Under the pieces are notes generated by a model, which was not told the origin of the DNA, searched no databases, and saw nothing but the letters and a program-made list of their open reading frames with translations. From Agrobacterium tumefaciens (GTDB lineage: Bacteria > Pseudomonadota > Alphaproteobacteria > Rhizobiales > Rhizobiaceae): a stretch of 64,000 bases of DNA. The stretch is taken from NCBI RefSeq assembly GCF_013337285.1, contig NZ_SUPW01000005.1, positions 248,001-312,000 of the forward strand. The letters run 5' to 3'. Position numbers and translations under genes: made by a program. Position 1 is the first letter of the stretch. Each line of letters begins with the position of its first letter. Below are positions 9,538 through 20,958 of the stretch, piece after piece.

Positions 9538-9988
9538 CGAGGCCCTTTTTCTCGAACTCGGTGCGGTGAACCAATATTGGCTTCATTACCGGCTGCTGAA
9601 CGACTGGGGCTACACAAAGCTCGCAAAGAAGGAGCGCGCTGAATCCATCGAAGAGATGCAGCACGCCGACAAGATCATTGATCGTATCATCTTCCTCGAA
9701 GGTCATCCCAACCTTCAGACGCTGGCTCCGCTGCGCATCGGCCAGAACGTCAAGGAAGTGCTGGAAGCTGATCTCGCGGGCGAATACGACGCGCGGACCT
9801 CCTACAAGAAGTCGCGTGACATCTGTTCCGAGGCCGGAGACTACGTCTCCATGAAGCTGTTTGAAGCCCTGCTGATCGACGAAGAAGGCCATATCGACTT
9901 CCTCGAAACTCAGCTCGATCTGCTCGGCAAGATCGGCGTGGAAAAATATGGTCAGCTCAACGCCGATTCCGCCAACGAAGCGGAATAA
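9503..9988 (+). CDS. bfr: bacterioferritin
   Basis: 24-mer haem-containing ferritin that oxidises Fe(II) and stores it as mineral. A TTG start at 9503, preceded by AGGAGAG, gives a 161-residue protein beginning (M)[11 protein letters not shown], exactly the family N-terminus. With this numbering Glu18, Glu51 and His54 are ferroxidase ligands and Met52 is the haem ligand. An in-frame ATG at 9479 would add eight residues absent from the family. The 35-bp overlap with bfd suggests coupled translation. Iron control is likely from context. Confidence 0.95.
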   Translation: MKGDKKVIERLNEALFLELGAVNQYWLHYRLLNDWGYTKLAKKERAESIEEMQHADKIIDRIIFLEGHPNLQTLAPLRIGQNVKEVLEADLAGEYDARTSYKKSRDICSEAGDYVSMKLFEALLIDEEGHIDFLETQLDLLGKIGVEKYGQLNADSANEAE

Positions 9989-10008
9989 GCTTTCGACATT
10001 GGATAAAG

Positions 10009-10035
10009 AAAAGGCGGCCCATGGCCGCCTTTTTA
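10009..10035. terminator. bidirectional terminator between bfr and rppH
   Basis: AAGGCGGCC and GGCCGCCTT form a 9-bp stem around CAT, followed by TTTT on the plus strand and by a T-rich run on the minus strand. It sits between the convergent bfr and rppH stops. Confidence 0.85.
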
Positions 10036-10036
10036 T

Positions 10037-10549
10037 TTACTTGCCGGAGAGGTACCGGAACTCTGCGACCACCTGCTCGTAGACCGCGCGCTTGAATGGC
10101 ACGATCAAATCCGGAAGGCTTTCCATCGGCTTCCAGCCCCAGGCATCAAATTCAGCCGTGTGGCCCGTCGGTGGCGGGTCGATCTGGATTTCACTTTCAT
10201 CGCCTTCGAAGCGGAAAGCGAACCAGCGCTGCGCCTGCCCGCGATATTTGCCCCTTAGACCGATGCCGATCAGTTCGGGCGGCAGATCGTAGTTGATCCA
10301 GTCACTCGCTTCCGCAAGCAAAGTCACCGTCTTCATTCCGGTTTCTTCGTAAAGCTCACGAATGGCGGCCGTCAAAGGCCGCTCGCCATCATCGATACCG
10401 CCCTGCGGCATCTGCCACAATTGCGGTGAGCCGTCATATTCGGAATTACCTTCGCTGATGCGCCGGCCAGCCCAGACAAGGCCTTCGGCGTTGAGAACCA
10501 TTATTCCCGCACAGGGGCGATAAGGCAAATCTTCTGCTTTGATTGTCAT
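10037..10549 (-). CDS. rppH: RNA pyrophosphohydrolase / dinucleoside polyphosphate hydrolase (Nudix)
   Basis: Nudix hydrolase of 170 residues that removes pyrophosphate from mRNA 5' ends or cleaves dinucleoside polyphosphates; the alphaproteobacterial members are also known as invasion-associated IalA. The Nudix box G-x5-E-x7-RELYEETG starts at about residue 45 (GGIDDGE). The N-terminal [11 protein letters not shown] is characteristic. The start at 10549 matches family length; upstream in-frame sequence to 10684 does not resemble Nudix proteins. It is the last gene of the minus-strand run. Confidence 0.9.
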   Translation of the reverse strand: MTIKAEDLPYRPCAGIMVLNAEGLVWAGRRISEGNSEYDGSPQLWQMPQGGIDDGERPLTAAIRELYEETGMKTVTLLAEASDWINYDLPPELIGIGLRGKYRGQAQRWFAFRFEGDESEIQIDPPPTGHTAEFDAWGWKPMESLPDLIVPFKRAVYEQVVAEFRYLSGK

Positions 10550-10605
10550 GGGGAACCTGCATTGCTGAGCGCCGCAAAGGCGCATGAAATAGCCGTGCAG
10601 AAGGT

Positions 10606-11829
10606 TTACTGCCCAGCCTGCTGCGAAACAAGCGCAGAAACGCCAACGATCTCGATACCGCGCCCACCGGCTTCCCGCGACCATTTGGAAATCGCGGCGA
10701 TGCTTTCGTCGAAAGCCGAAGCCACACCAATCGCCTGACCGTTGCGGCGTGCAATTCGCTCCAGCTCATCCAGCTTGCGCAGGATGGCGCTTTCAGTCAC
10801 TTCACCATCGAGCAGAACATCGGCAAAACCCTGCGGCGCGGAGATCGCCTTGGCAATTCCGCCGCTCAACGACTGTGCCGATGAAGCATCATCCAGAAAC
10901 AGCAACCCGCGCTTGCCGATATCCCGCATCACCGGCTCCAGCGCCGCCTGTTCGGCGAGGAAACGCCCGCCAAGATAGTTCATGATGCCGGTATAATTGG
11001 TGATTTTCGCCATGGAGCGATGCAGCCGGTCGATGTTGACCTTTGCAGGATCGCCGGCCAGCAGCGTGTCCGGTCCGGGATTGGTACCGGGATAACCGAA
11101 AGGCTCCAGCGGTATCTGCAGAAGGATTTCATGGCCCTGGCGACGCCCTTCCTGCATCCAGCGCTGCAGGCTATTGCCGCTTGCGGCAAAACCAAGCGTC
11201 ACCTCCGGCGGCAGATCCCGGATCGCTTTTTGCGAACCCGTCTGGCTGAGGCCGAGGCCGCCGACGACGATCGCCACCCGAGTGCCACGGGCGCCCGACC
11301 AGGGCCGTGCATATTGCTCCATCGGCCGCAGGCCATCGGCGCCAACGACCGGCAGTCTTCCGAAAGCGGACTCTTCCAGCAACTCCTCATTGGGACGAGT
11401 GGCCATGCGCGGGTCCTGACCATAGGTCTGGCCACTCATCAGCACCGGCCCGTTGGCATCGCGGGGCCTCGGAGAATAGACCGATACGACATTGCCGTCC
11501 GGCATGGTTTCCCGGTTGATATTGGCGCCGGAGCGGCCGCTTTCCGGTTTCAGGCCGGCCGTCCCAGCAGAACCTACCCCATCGACAGCCGCCGTTTCAG
11601 GCGTGCTTTGGGGCCGCTGCAGCTGAACATCTGGTCCCAACGCCGTCTTCTGCAGGTTGCCTGGCGAAAGCGCCGTATAGACGGAGAGCCCGCCGATTGA
11701 GAAAACCGCAAGCACGGACAAAACCATAATGACGGAAAAGCGCCGGTTGATGCCGACGCTTTTTTTCTGACGACCCAGAAGCGGTTTTCGCAGGTCCGAA
11801 GGCAATGAACGGTCCGTCCAAACGGTCAA
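10606..11829 (-). CDS. divergent polysaccharide deacetylase family protein
   Basis: 407 residues. One membrane segment near residues 32-50 ([15 protein letters not shown]) anchors it with the bulk in the periplasm, followed by a low-complexity linker to about residue 170. The C-terminal domain ([44 protein letters not shown]) belongs to the divergent polysaccharide deacetylase (YibQ/DUF610) family, related to NodB-type deacetylases but without all the usual metal ligands. The substrate is unknown; a cell-envelope polysaccharide is a guess. It is 141 bp downstream of ctpA in the same direction, past a hairpin. Confidence 0.85.
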   Translation of the reverse strand: MTVWTDRSLPSDLRKPLLGRQKKSVGINRRFSVIMVLSVLAVFSIGGLSVYTALSPGNLQKTALGPDVQLQRPQSTPETAAVDGVGSAGTAGLKPESGRSGANINRETMPDGNVVSVYSPRPRDANGPVLMSGQTYGQDPRMATRPNEELLEESAFGRLPVVGADGLRPMEQYARPWSGARGTRVAIVVGGLGLSQTGSQKAIRDLPPEVTLGFAASGNSLQRWMQEGRRQGHEILLQIPLEPFGYPGTNPGPDTLLAGDPAKVNIDRLHRSMAKITNYTGIMNYLGGRFLAEQAALEPVMRDIGKRGLLFLDDASSAQSLSGGIAKAISAPQGFADVLLDGEVTESAILRKLDELERIARRNGQAIGVASAFDESIAAISKWSREAGGRGIEIVGVSALVSQQAGQ

Positions 11830-11934
11830 AGCATGTCACGCAAAACTATGCGGCGGTTTGCGATAACGACATGCAAAAAAACAGGGACTTAAAGCAAAAG
11901 CAGCGAATCTGGAAATCGCGACCCGCTTTAAGCA

Positions 11935-11965
11935 ATCGAAAAAATGCGCCGGCTGGCCGGCGCAT
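11935..11965 (-). terminator. Rho-independent terminator after ctpA
   Basis: On the minus strand ATGCGCCGG pairs with CCGGCGCAT around CCAG and is followed by TTTTTTC. It lies just after the ctpA stop. Confidence 0.8.
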
Positions 11966-11970
11966 CTATC

Positions 11971-13299
11971 TTACTGCTTGTTGACCACAGCCTTGTCCGG
12001 GTTCGGCGGGAAAGACGGATCGGTCTTGCTGCCGCGCAGCAGATCCAGCGCATAGTTGAGCTGGATATCGTCCTTGGCTTCCGGCGGAACATAGGCGGAG
12101 GAACCCGAACCTTCGTCGGTTTCGCTCTGGCCCTTGATGTGGCCAGAAAGACCGGATTCGCCTTCGGTGGTCACCTTACCCTGCAATTCCGGCGGCAACG
12201 GCTGTTCCACCTTGATGTCAGGCGCGATGCCCGTGCCCTGGATCGATTTGCCCGACGGCGTGTAATAAAGCGCCGTGGTCAGACGCAACGCACCGGCCTC
12301 GCCGAGCGGAATGATCGTCTGGACGGAACCCTTGCCAAAGGAACGCGTGCCGACAACGGTGGCACGACGCAGATCCTGCAGCGCACCTGCAACGATTTCC
12401 GAGGCCGAGGCCGAACCGCCATTGACGAGCACGATCACCGGTTTGCCGTCGGTCAGATCTCCCGCCGTCGCGTTGAAGCGGCGGGTCTCATCCGGATTGC
12501 GGCCGCGGGTCGAAACGACTTCGCCGCGCTCAAGGAAGGCATCTGAGACATTGATCGCCTGATCGAGCAGACCGCCGGGGTTGAGGCGCAGATCGAGAAC
12601 GTAACCCTTCAGCTTGTCTGCCGGTACGTCCGCCTTGATCTTCTTGATCGCCTTTTCGAGATCGTCATAGGTCTTCTCGGTAAAGGAGATGACGCGCAGA
12701 TAACCGACATTGTCGCCCTCGACGCGGGACTTGACCGCGCGAACGGCAATGACATCACGCACAACGGTGATGTCGAGCGGCTTGTCGGCACCCTGACGAA
12801 TAACCGTCAGCTTGATAGGCGTCTTGACCGCACCGCGCATCTTTTCGACAGCCTGCTCCAGCTTGAGGCCGCGAACCGGTGTACCGTCAATTTCCGAAAT
12901 GAAGTCGCCAGCAAGAATACCCGCGCGGGAAGCCGGCGTATCATCCATCGGCGAGATGACCTTGACCAGTTCGTTTTCCATGGTCACTTCGATGCCGAGA
13001 CCGCCGAACTCACCCTTGGTCTGGGTGCGCATGTCGGTGGCATCCTTGGCATTCATGAAGCTGGAATGCGGATCGAGCGAGCTGAGCATGCCGTTAATGG
13101 CATTTTCCACCAGCTTTTCGTCATCCGGCGGCGTCACATATTGCGCGCGCACGCGCTCGAACACGTCGCCGAATATCGACAACTCCTTATAGGTCGAAGG
13201 CCCGGCCGCCTGTGCCGGCATGCTCGCCGAATAAATCACGCTCATCGCCGTGGCGCCCATAAGCCCACCGATAAGGAGAAGCGAAACCTTACGAATCAT
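11971..13299 (-). CDS. ctpA: carboxyl-terminal processing protease CtpA (S41)
   Basis: Periplasmic serine protease that clips C-termini of exported proteins and regulates cell-wall hydrolases. It has 442 residues: an N-terminal signal peptide (LLLIGGLMGATAMSVIYSA), a PDZ domain around residues 95-180 (GGLGIEVT, SRAGILAGDFISEIDG), and the S41 catalytic domain with Ser in NGGSASASEIVAGAL and Lys in SFGKGSVQ. The start overlaps the end of the upstream EnvC-like gene by 11 bp in another frame, with GGAAGG upstream. The low-complexity tail ends ANPDKAVVNKQ-like. Confidence 0.95.
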   Translation of the reverse strand: MIRKVSLLLIGGLMGATAMSVIYSASMPAQAAGPSTYKELSIFGDVFERVRAQYVTPPDDEKLVENAINGMLSSLDPHSSFMNAKDATDMRTQTKGEFGGLGIEVTMENELVKVISPMDDTPASRAGILAGDFISEIDGTPVRGLKLEQAVEKMRGAVKTPIKLTVIRQGADKPLDITVVRDVIAVRAVKSRVEGDNVGYLRVISFTEKTYDDLEKAIKKIKADVPADKLKGYVLDLRLNPGGLLDQAINVSDAFLERGEVVSTRGRNPDETRRFNATAGDLTDGKPVIVLVNGGSASASEIVAGALQDLRRATVVGTRSFGKGSVQTIIPLGEAGALRLTTALYYTPSGKSIQGTGIAPDIKVEQPLPPELQGKVTTEGESGLSGHIKGQSETDEGSGSSAYVPPEAKDDIQLNYALDLLRGSKTDPSFPPNPDKAVVNKQ

Positions 13300-14686
13300 T
13301 GTGCGCCCTTCCGGTATTTTTTGCGGTCCACCAAGGTTGGGAATCAACCGGCACACCATCTTTCCTGAACTCAATGTAGAGCGTTGGCCGGTCGGTTTCC
13401 AGCGCCAATGCTGCTGCACTCGCTACTCTTTTTGCACCCATGGAGGCGATAGGCTCTCCGGAGAACACAAACATTCCCTGCCGTGTCCTCACATTGTCCA
13501 TGCCCGTCATCACCACGTGATATCCATCACCCGTATTGAGGATGATCATCCGGCCGTAACTGCGAAAATCTCCGGCAAACACCACAAAGCCGTCTGCAGG
13601 CGCCGTCACGATGGCTTCCGGTCCGCTCGCGACGACAATTCCCTTGGAAAAGTGGCCAGTACCGTCAGCATCGCCAAAGCGCCGAAGCACCTCGCCCGCA
13701 ACCGGAACCTCCAGCTTACCCTTCAAACTCGCGAAGGGATATGCGGGCGCAATGCGGTTTTTATCGGGCATTCCAGCCGCCGCTGCGGCACGCTCCTTTT
13801 CACGTTCTGCTTCCGAAAGACGGGCCACGCGCTGCTCTTCCGCCCGCGCCCTTTCCATTGCTTCCCGCACTGAGGTGATCTCGCCTTCGAGCGAGCTGAC
13901 CAGACCTTCAAGACTGGTTGCCTTGCCCGCAAGCTCCTCGGATCGCTTGCGTTCCGCCTCCAGCTCAGCCGCAGTCTGTGTATTTCTACGGTCATTTTCG
14001 GCAAGCAGCAGGTCGAGGCGTTTTTCCTCTTCCAGACTTGCCGTCATCATACCCGTAAGATCGTCCTTTTCGCGAGCGATTGCCTGCCTCAGATCAGTCA
14101 ATTCTTTGAGAGCGGAAACCAGCTTGTCGGTTTCACCGCGAATACCCGGAACGACGGCACCAAGAAGAATGGCGCTGCGCACGGAGGCAAGTGCATCCTC
14201 CGGCGAAACGAGAAGGGCAGGTGGCGGGTTTCTACCCATGCGCTGCAATGCGGCCAGAACCTCCGCCAGCACCCCGCGCCTTTCACGTAACGACGCTTTG
14301 ACGCCGTCCTCTCGAACGGAAAGTTTGGCGAGGCGATCCTCACCGTCGCTGATCTTGGTTTCCAATGCCTTGCGCCGGGCAGCAGATGCGATCAGCTCTT
14401 CCCGGATACGGGCGCTGTCCTGATTGAGGGAAGCAATGCTTTCCTCAAGATTGCGGGTCTTGTCCTCCGAAAGGCCGATACTGTCGACCAATTCCTCCAG
14501 ATCCTGGCGGTTCTGGTCACGACGGTTTTCCAGTGTCTGCAGTTCGTCCGGCGATGAATCGCCGTTCTCGGCCGGAGCCGCGCCCGCATCGTCTCGCGAA
14601 TAGCCTGGACCGGCCCCAATGACGAAAGCAGCAATAACCGCACCCGCAAGGGCAGCGCGCTGTTTTCGTTGAGACCTCTTGTCCAT
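13289..14686 (-). CDS. EnvC-like murein hydrolase activator (coiled coil plus degenerate LytM/M23)
   Basis: Predicted exported cell-division factor that activates amidases. It has 465 residues: signal peptide (ALAGAVIAAFVIGAG), a long coiled coil from about residue 45 to 300 rich in Glu, Arg and Leu, and a C-terminal M23 domain. The M23 zinc ligands look lost: the usual H-x3-D reads HFSKGIV and the HxH site reads YHVVMTGM, as in inactive EnvC-type activators. An in-frame start at 14809 would add 41 basic residues before the signal peptide; 14686 fits better but neither has a strong ribosome site. It overlaps ctpA by 11 bp. Confidence 0.85.
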   Translation of the reverse strand: MDKRSQRKQRAALAGAVIAAFVIGAGPGYSRDDAGAAPAENGDSSPDELQTLENRRDQNRQDLEELVDSIGLSEDKTRNLEESIASLNQDSARIREELIASAARRKALETKISDGEDRLAKLSVREDGVKASLRERRGVLAEVLAALQRMGRNPPPALLVSPEDALASVRSAILLGAVVPGIRGETDKLVSALKELTDLRQAIAREKDDLTGMMTASLEEEKRLDLLLAENDRRNTQTAAELEAERKRSEELAGKATSLEGLVSSLEGEITSVREAMERARAEEQRVARLSEAEREKERAAAAAGMPDKNRIAPAYPFASLKGKLEVPVAGEVLRRFGDADGTGHFSKGIVVASGPEAIVTAPADGFVVFAGDFRSYGRMIILNTGDGYHVVMTGMDNVRTRQGMFVFSGEPIASMGAKRVASAAALALETDRPTLYIEFRKDGVPVDSQPWWTAKNTGRAHNDS

Positions 14687-14845
14687 TTGAACTTTCTTTG
14701 ATGCCGAAGCAGAAGCACTGATATTAGGGATTTTGCTGCGATCTTCCAAGAGGCCTGAAAGAGGACAACGGCAAAGGCGTCTGCGCCTTTTCGTGTCGCG
14801 GAGCTTCATGTTGAAATTGAGACGATTTTTACACCAAAAACCCGC

Positions 14846-15328
14846 TCAAACCCGATGATACGGGTGACCGGAAAGAATGGTGACGGCGCGGTAAAGCTGT
14901 TCGGCGATCAGGATGCGAACGATCTGATGCGGCCATGTAAGCTTGCCAAGATTGAGAACGGCCGCCGCCCTGTCGTAAAGAGCGGGATCGAGACCGTCAG
15001 CCCCGCCAATGGCAATGATGAGGTCGCGCTTGCCGCTGTCGCGCAGGTCGCCAAAAAACGTGGCGAAAGCCGGACTGTCCAGCGCCTTGCCGCGCTCGTC
15101 GAGAAGCACCAGCACCGCACCGTCGGCCAGATGCTTTTCCAGCATCGCCGCTTCTTCGCGCTTGCGTGTCTCCGCATTCGACGCCCGACTTTCAGCAACC
15201 TCGATCACCCGCGAAAACTCCAGCCCGATTGCCGGGCCGGTCTTGGCAAGACGCTCGATATAACGGGTCGCAAGATCCTTTTCAGGGCCGGATTTAAGCC
15301 GTCCCACCGCAAAAATCGAAATCCGCAT
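14846..15328 (-). CDS. rlmH: 23S rRNA pseudouridine-1915 N3-methyltransferase
   Basis: SPOUT-fold methyltransferase that methylates pseudouridine 1915 in helix 69 of 23S rRNA using S-adenosylmethionine. It has 160 residues, the usual size. The AdoMet-binding knot region is IIAIGGADGLDP at about residues 104-115, and the C-terminus ends in the conserved EQLYRA...HPYHR. It lies downstream of rsfS in the same direction, the common bacterial pairing. Confidence 0.95.
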   Translation of the reverse strand: MRISIFAVGRLKSGPEKDLATRYIERLAKTGPAIGLEFSRVIEVAESRASNAETRKREEAAMLEKHLADGAVLVLLDERGKALDSPAFATFFGDLRDSGKRDLIIAIGGADGLDPALYDRAAAVLNLGKLTWPHQIVRILIAEQLYRAVTILSGHPYHRV

Positions 15329-15485
15329 CGCAAACCTGTGACTGTCGTGACAAACAGGGTCACGCTCTTAACAGCATAGCTTGCGGATTCCTATGCGGCC
15401 GGTTCGATTTCCGGCCAGAGACATCGTACCGAAGTCAGATATGACCTTCGGCAAACACGATGCACTCGATCAAAGGCTCACCGCA

Positions 15486-15899
15486 TCAATGCAGCGTTTC
15501 TTCCGGCATATCCGGCGTCGCCCACATTTTTTCAATGTTGTAGAAGGCGCGGATTTCCGGACGGAACACATGAACGATGACATCGCCGGCATCGATCAGC
15601 ACCCAGTCGCCGGTCTCCAGACCTTCGACGCGGGCGTTGCCGAACCCCTCATCCTTCATATCCTTGAGAAGATGCTCGCAGATCGCCGAGACATGCCTGT
15701 TCGATCGCCCGGAGACTACAACCATATAGTCCGCAAGCGCCGATTTTCCGGCAATGTTGAGAGATACGATATCTTCAGCCTTGGAGTCCTCGAGGCTCGC
15801 GAGGACGGTTTCGAGGGAATGATCGGCGGCATCGTCGCCACTGTCCTGGCCCTTCGGGATAGCAACAAATGCTTTTCCCTTGCTGTGTACTGTTGTCAG
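15486..15899 (-). CDS. rsfS: ribosomal silencing factor RsfS, probable CTG start
   Basis: Binds L14 of the 50S subunit and blocks subunit joining in starvation. The first ATG (15725) lies inside the conserved core and would remove DIVSLNIAGKSALAD, so translation must begin earlier. The frame is open upstream with no ATG, GTG or TTG in range. CTG at 15897-15899, preceded by GGAAAGGG, gives 137 residues starting (M)TTVHSKGKAF. Core motifs include DYMVVVSGRSNRHV and DWVLIDAGDVIVHVF. Lies between nadD and rlmH, a widespread order. The exact start is inferred. Confidence 0.85.
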   Translation of the reverse strand: MTTVHSKGKAFVAIPKGQDSGDDAADHSLETVLASLEDSKAEDIVSLNIAGKSALADYMVVVSGRSNRHVSAICEHLLKDMKDEGFGNARVEGLETGDWVLIDAGDVIVHVFRPEIRAFYNIEKMWATPDMPEETLH

Positions 15900-16025
15900 A
15901 GGTTTTCCCTTTCCAAGAATGACAAAACAGATACTGGGCGACGCGATTCTCTGCGTCGCTTTATAAAGGTGGCATCAAAGCATTAACTTTTCAAGATATG
16001 GACCCTTCAACGACCGCCGCATACA

Positions 16026-16649
16026 TCATTTGTGATTATTGCGCAGTGCCGTGGAGCTGAGCGTCGAACGCGGACCGTGGATGAAGACCCAGGCGGGAGC
16101 CCGTTTTTTCCATAAAACCCCCGCATCGTCCTCGTCTATCCGCGCCTGGCTGAAAGCCTGCGCCATGGTGGAAGAAAGATAGGACAGGGTGGAACCCGGC
16201 CGGTCGATCACCGCAATCGGAAAGGTCTCGGCAATCTCTCGCCATTTCTGCCAGCGGTGGAAGCTTTTCAGATTGTCGGCCCCCATGATCCAGATGAAGC
16301 GAACATGCGGATTTTTCGCCTTCACCTTGGCAAGCGTATTGGCCGTATAGCTGATGCCCAGTGATTTTTCGAAGGCCGTTACCTTAATGCGCGGATCGCT
16401 GACAAGCTTTTCGCAGGCAGCGATGCGGTCCTCCAGAGATGCCAGTTCTGAGCGGCTTTTCAGCGGATTGCCGGGCGTGACCATCCACCAGAGCTGGTCG
16501 AGACCCAAGCGGCGCAGCGCGATCTCGGCCACCAGCGCATGGCCGGCATGCGGCGGATTGAAAGAGCCGCCGAACAGGCCGACGACCATGCCGCGCTCCG
16601 CATGCGGCATGGTGAGATAACGTCGGTCAAGGCGCTTCTCAATCGGCAA
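16026..16649 (-). CDS. nadD: nicotinate-nucleotide adenylyltransferase
   Basis: Adenylates nicotinate mononucleotide in NAD synthesis. The nucleotidyltransferase motif GGSFNPPHAGH is near residue 27 and the second motif STALRNN is at the C-terminus. It has 207 residues from a TTG at 16649, only 2 bp after the proA stop; an in-frame ATG at 16610 would give 194 residues and is an alternative. No strong ribosome site is seen for either, which fits translational coupling with proA. Confidence 0.93.
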   Translation of the reverse strand: MPIEKRLDRRYLTMPHAERGMVVGLFGGSFNPPHAGHALVAEIALRRLGLDQLWWMVTPGNPLKSRSELASLEDRIAACEKLVSDPRIKVTAFEKSLGISYTANTLAKVKAKNPHVRFIWIMGADNLKSFHRWQKWREIAETFPIAVIDRPGSTLSYLSSTMAQAFSQARIDEDDAGVLWKKRAPAWVFIHGPRSTLSSTALRNNHK

Positions 16650-16651
16650 GA

Positions 16652-17930
16652 TCAGGTCCGTGTCTGGCCGGTGCCATGCACACGGTATTTGAACGAAGTG
16701 AGCTGCTCGACGCCAACCGGGCCGCGCGCATGCATCTTGCCGGTGGCGATGCCGATTTCCGCACCCATGCCGAATTCACCGCCATCGGCAAATTGCGTCG
16801 AGGCATTATGCAGCAGAATGGCCGAATCGAGTTCGTTGAAGAAACGCTCGACCACTTGAGGGTCTTCGGCGATCACCGCCTCGGTATGGTTGGAGGAATA
16901 GGTGCCGATATGATCGATCGCACCTGAAATACCGTCCACCACGGCAACCGAAATGATCGCATCGAGATATTCGGTGCGCCAGTCCTCTTCCGTCGCGGCC
17001 TTCAGGCCCTCAACCATATTACAAACCGCCTGCGAACCGCGCACCTCGCAACCGGCTGCGATCAAGTCATTGACGAGCGGCGCGAGATGCGTGGAAATAG
17101 CAGCGGCATCGACCAACAGGGTTTCGGCCGCGCCACAAATGCCGGTGCGGCGCATCTTGGCATTGACGACGATACGCTTTGCCATATCGAGATCGGCCGA
17201 GGCATCGACATATATATGGCAGATGCCTTCCAGATGCGCAAAGACCGGCACGCGCGCTTCCGATTGCACCCGGGCAACCAGGCTTTTGCCGCCGCGCGGT
17301 ACAATCACATCGACAGTGCCGTTCAATCCACCCAAAAGCGCGCCGACGGCGGCGCGGTCCGTCACCGGCACCAGCTGGACGGCATGTTCGGGCAGACCGG
17401 CAATCTTCAAACCTTCCACGAGGCAGGCATGGATAGCGCGCGATGAATGTTGTGAATCCGAACCGCCGCGCAGGATAACGGCATTACCCGCCTTCAAGCA
17501 GAGCGCGCCGGCATCCGCCGTCACATTCGGGCGGCTTTCGTAGATAACACCGATCACGCCGAGCGGCGTGCGCACGCGCTCGATCTTCAGCCCATTCGGA
17601 CGATCCCAGGCGGCGATAACTTCGCCAACCGGATCGGCCAGCGCCGCAACCGAGCGGATGCCTTCGGCAATGCCGGCAATCCGCGCCTCGTTGAGTGTGA
17701 GCCTGTCGACGAAAGACGCTGCAAGCCCGGCAGTATCCGCCGCCGCCAGATCTTTCTTATTGGCGGCAAGGATCACATCCCTCGATGCCTCGATAGCGGA
17801 GGCCATGGCAAGAAGCGCGCGGTTCTTCTGGTCCGTCCCTGCAATGGACAACGGTCGCGAAGCAGCTTTTGCCTGAGCGCCGATGGTCATCATCAGCGCG
17901 TCAATATCATGGCTCTGCTTCACGGCCTGT

Positions 17931-17938
<8 letters not shown>
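16652..17938 (-). CDS. proA: gamma-glutamyl phosphate reductase
   Basis: NADPH-dependent reduction of glutamyl 5-phosphate to glutamate semialdehyde, the second step of proline synthesis. It has 428 residues of the aldehyde dehydrogenase superfamily, with the catalytic Cys in [13 protein letters not shown] and the cofactor region [13 protein letters not shown]. The ATG at 17938 overlaps the proB stop by 8 bp; an in-frame start at 17959 would lie deeper inside proB. It is coupled to proB. Confidence 0.96.
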
Positions 17939-20182
<2,244 letters not shown>

Positions 20183-20268
20183 TCAGCTTGTGGCGCAACC
20201 TGAAGCGATGCCGGCCAAAGTGCCTTGCGATATCGCGTTACGCATTGCGGTAAAAAGTTCTGTCGTTT

Positions 20269-20297
20269 CGAATACAAGCGCTTTCCCACAACGTCAA
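20269..20297 (-). promoter_or_regulatory. sigma-70-type promoter of the obg operon
   Basis: On the minus strand TTGACG (20292-20297), 17 bp, then TATTCG (20269-20274). It lies about 100 bp upstream of the obg start. Confidence 0.65.
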
Positions 20298-20327
20298 AGA
20301 CTATCGTGAAGCAAGCACCAAAGCGGG

Positions 20328-20359
20328 ACAAGGCCGGTTTACGATGAAACCGGCCTTGT
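20328..20359 (-). terminator. 13-bp hairpin after the GNAT genes
   Basis: ACAAGGCCGGTTT pairs perfectly with AAACCGGCCTTGT around a 6-base loop, 8 bp after the acetyltransferase stop. No U-tract follows, so it could instead protect the 3' end. Confidence 0.6.
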
Positions 20360-20367
20360 ATTGATTG

Positions 20368-20958
20368 TCAGCGGCGCGGCGGAATGAAATCTTCTGCCGT
20401 GATCACCGTATCGATATGCGCCACCATGGCGGCGCGCGCCGTGGCGTAGATCTGGTGGCAGCCGGTCACCCGGAAGCCGAGTTTCTCCTGCACACGCAGC
20501 GAAGCGGGATTATCCGCAAACACGCCGGAATGAACAACCACTCCGGGCATGCGGCGGAAAAACCGTTCGACCACGGCGGCCACCGCCTCGGTCATGTAAC
20601 CCTTGCCCCAGTAAAAGCGGTTCAGCCAGTAGCCGAGATGCCACTCGCCGTGCCGCAATTCGACGGAGACGACGCCGATGAGCGTATCGTCACCACTGGT
20701 GATGGCGAAATCCCAATCGGGCAGGGTGCCTGATGTGCGCAACACCAGCCATTCCAGCGCGTCCTGCCTGTGATAGGGCGCAGGAACACGGGCCAGCATC
20801 CTGGTCACGGCAAAATCGCCAAGCGATTCCGCAATGCTGCCGGCATCGGAAAGCCGCTGCGGACGCAGCACCAGACGTGAGGTCTCGATGGTCGGGCAGG
20901 GGCCGGGCGGCGCGGCCGTCGCGCCAGTCCGGCGGCGGGTAAGGTCGAGCGTGCTCAT
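20368..20958 (-). CDS. GNAT acetyltransferase, RimJ/RimL type (distal copy)
   Basis: 196 residues. It transfers an acetyl group from acetyl-CoA to an unknown acceptor, probably a protein N-terminus or small amine. Family features are TSRLVLRPQRLSDAG near the N-terminus, GYWLNRFYWGKGYMTEA (acetyl-CoA-binding) and NPASLRVQEKLGFR. The start at 20958 overlaps the upstream acetyltransferase stop by 4 bp (ATGA), so the two are cotranslated. A longer frame to 21084 lies wholly inside the neighbour. Confidence 0.85.
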   Translation of the reverse strand: MSTLDLTRRRTGATAAPPGPCPTIETSRLVLRPQRLSDAGSIAESLGDFAVTRMLARVPAPYHRQDALEWLVLRTSGTLPDWDFAITSGDDTLIGVVSVELRHGEWHLGYWLNRFYWGKGYMTEAVAAVVERFFRRMPGVVVHSGVFADNPASLRVQEKLGFRVTGCHQIYATARAAMVAHIDTVITAEDFIPPRR

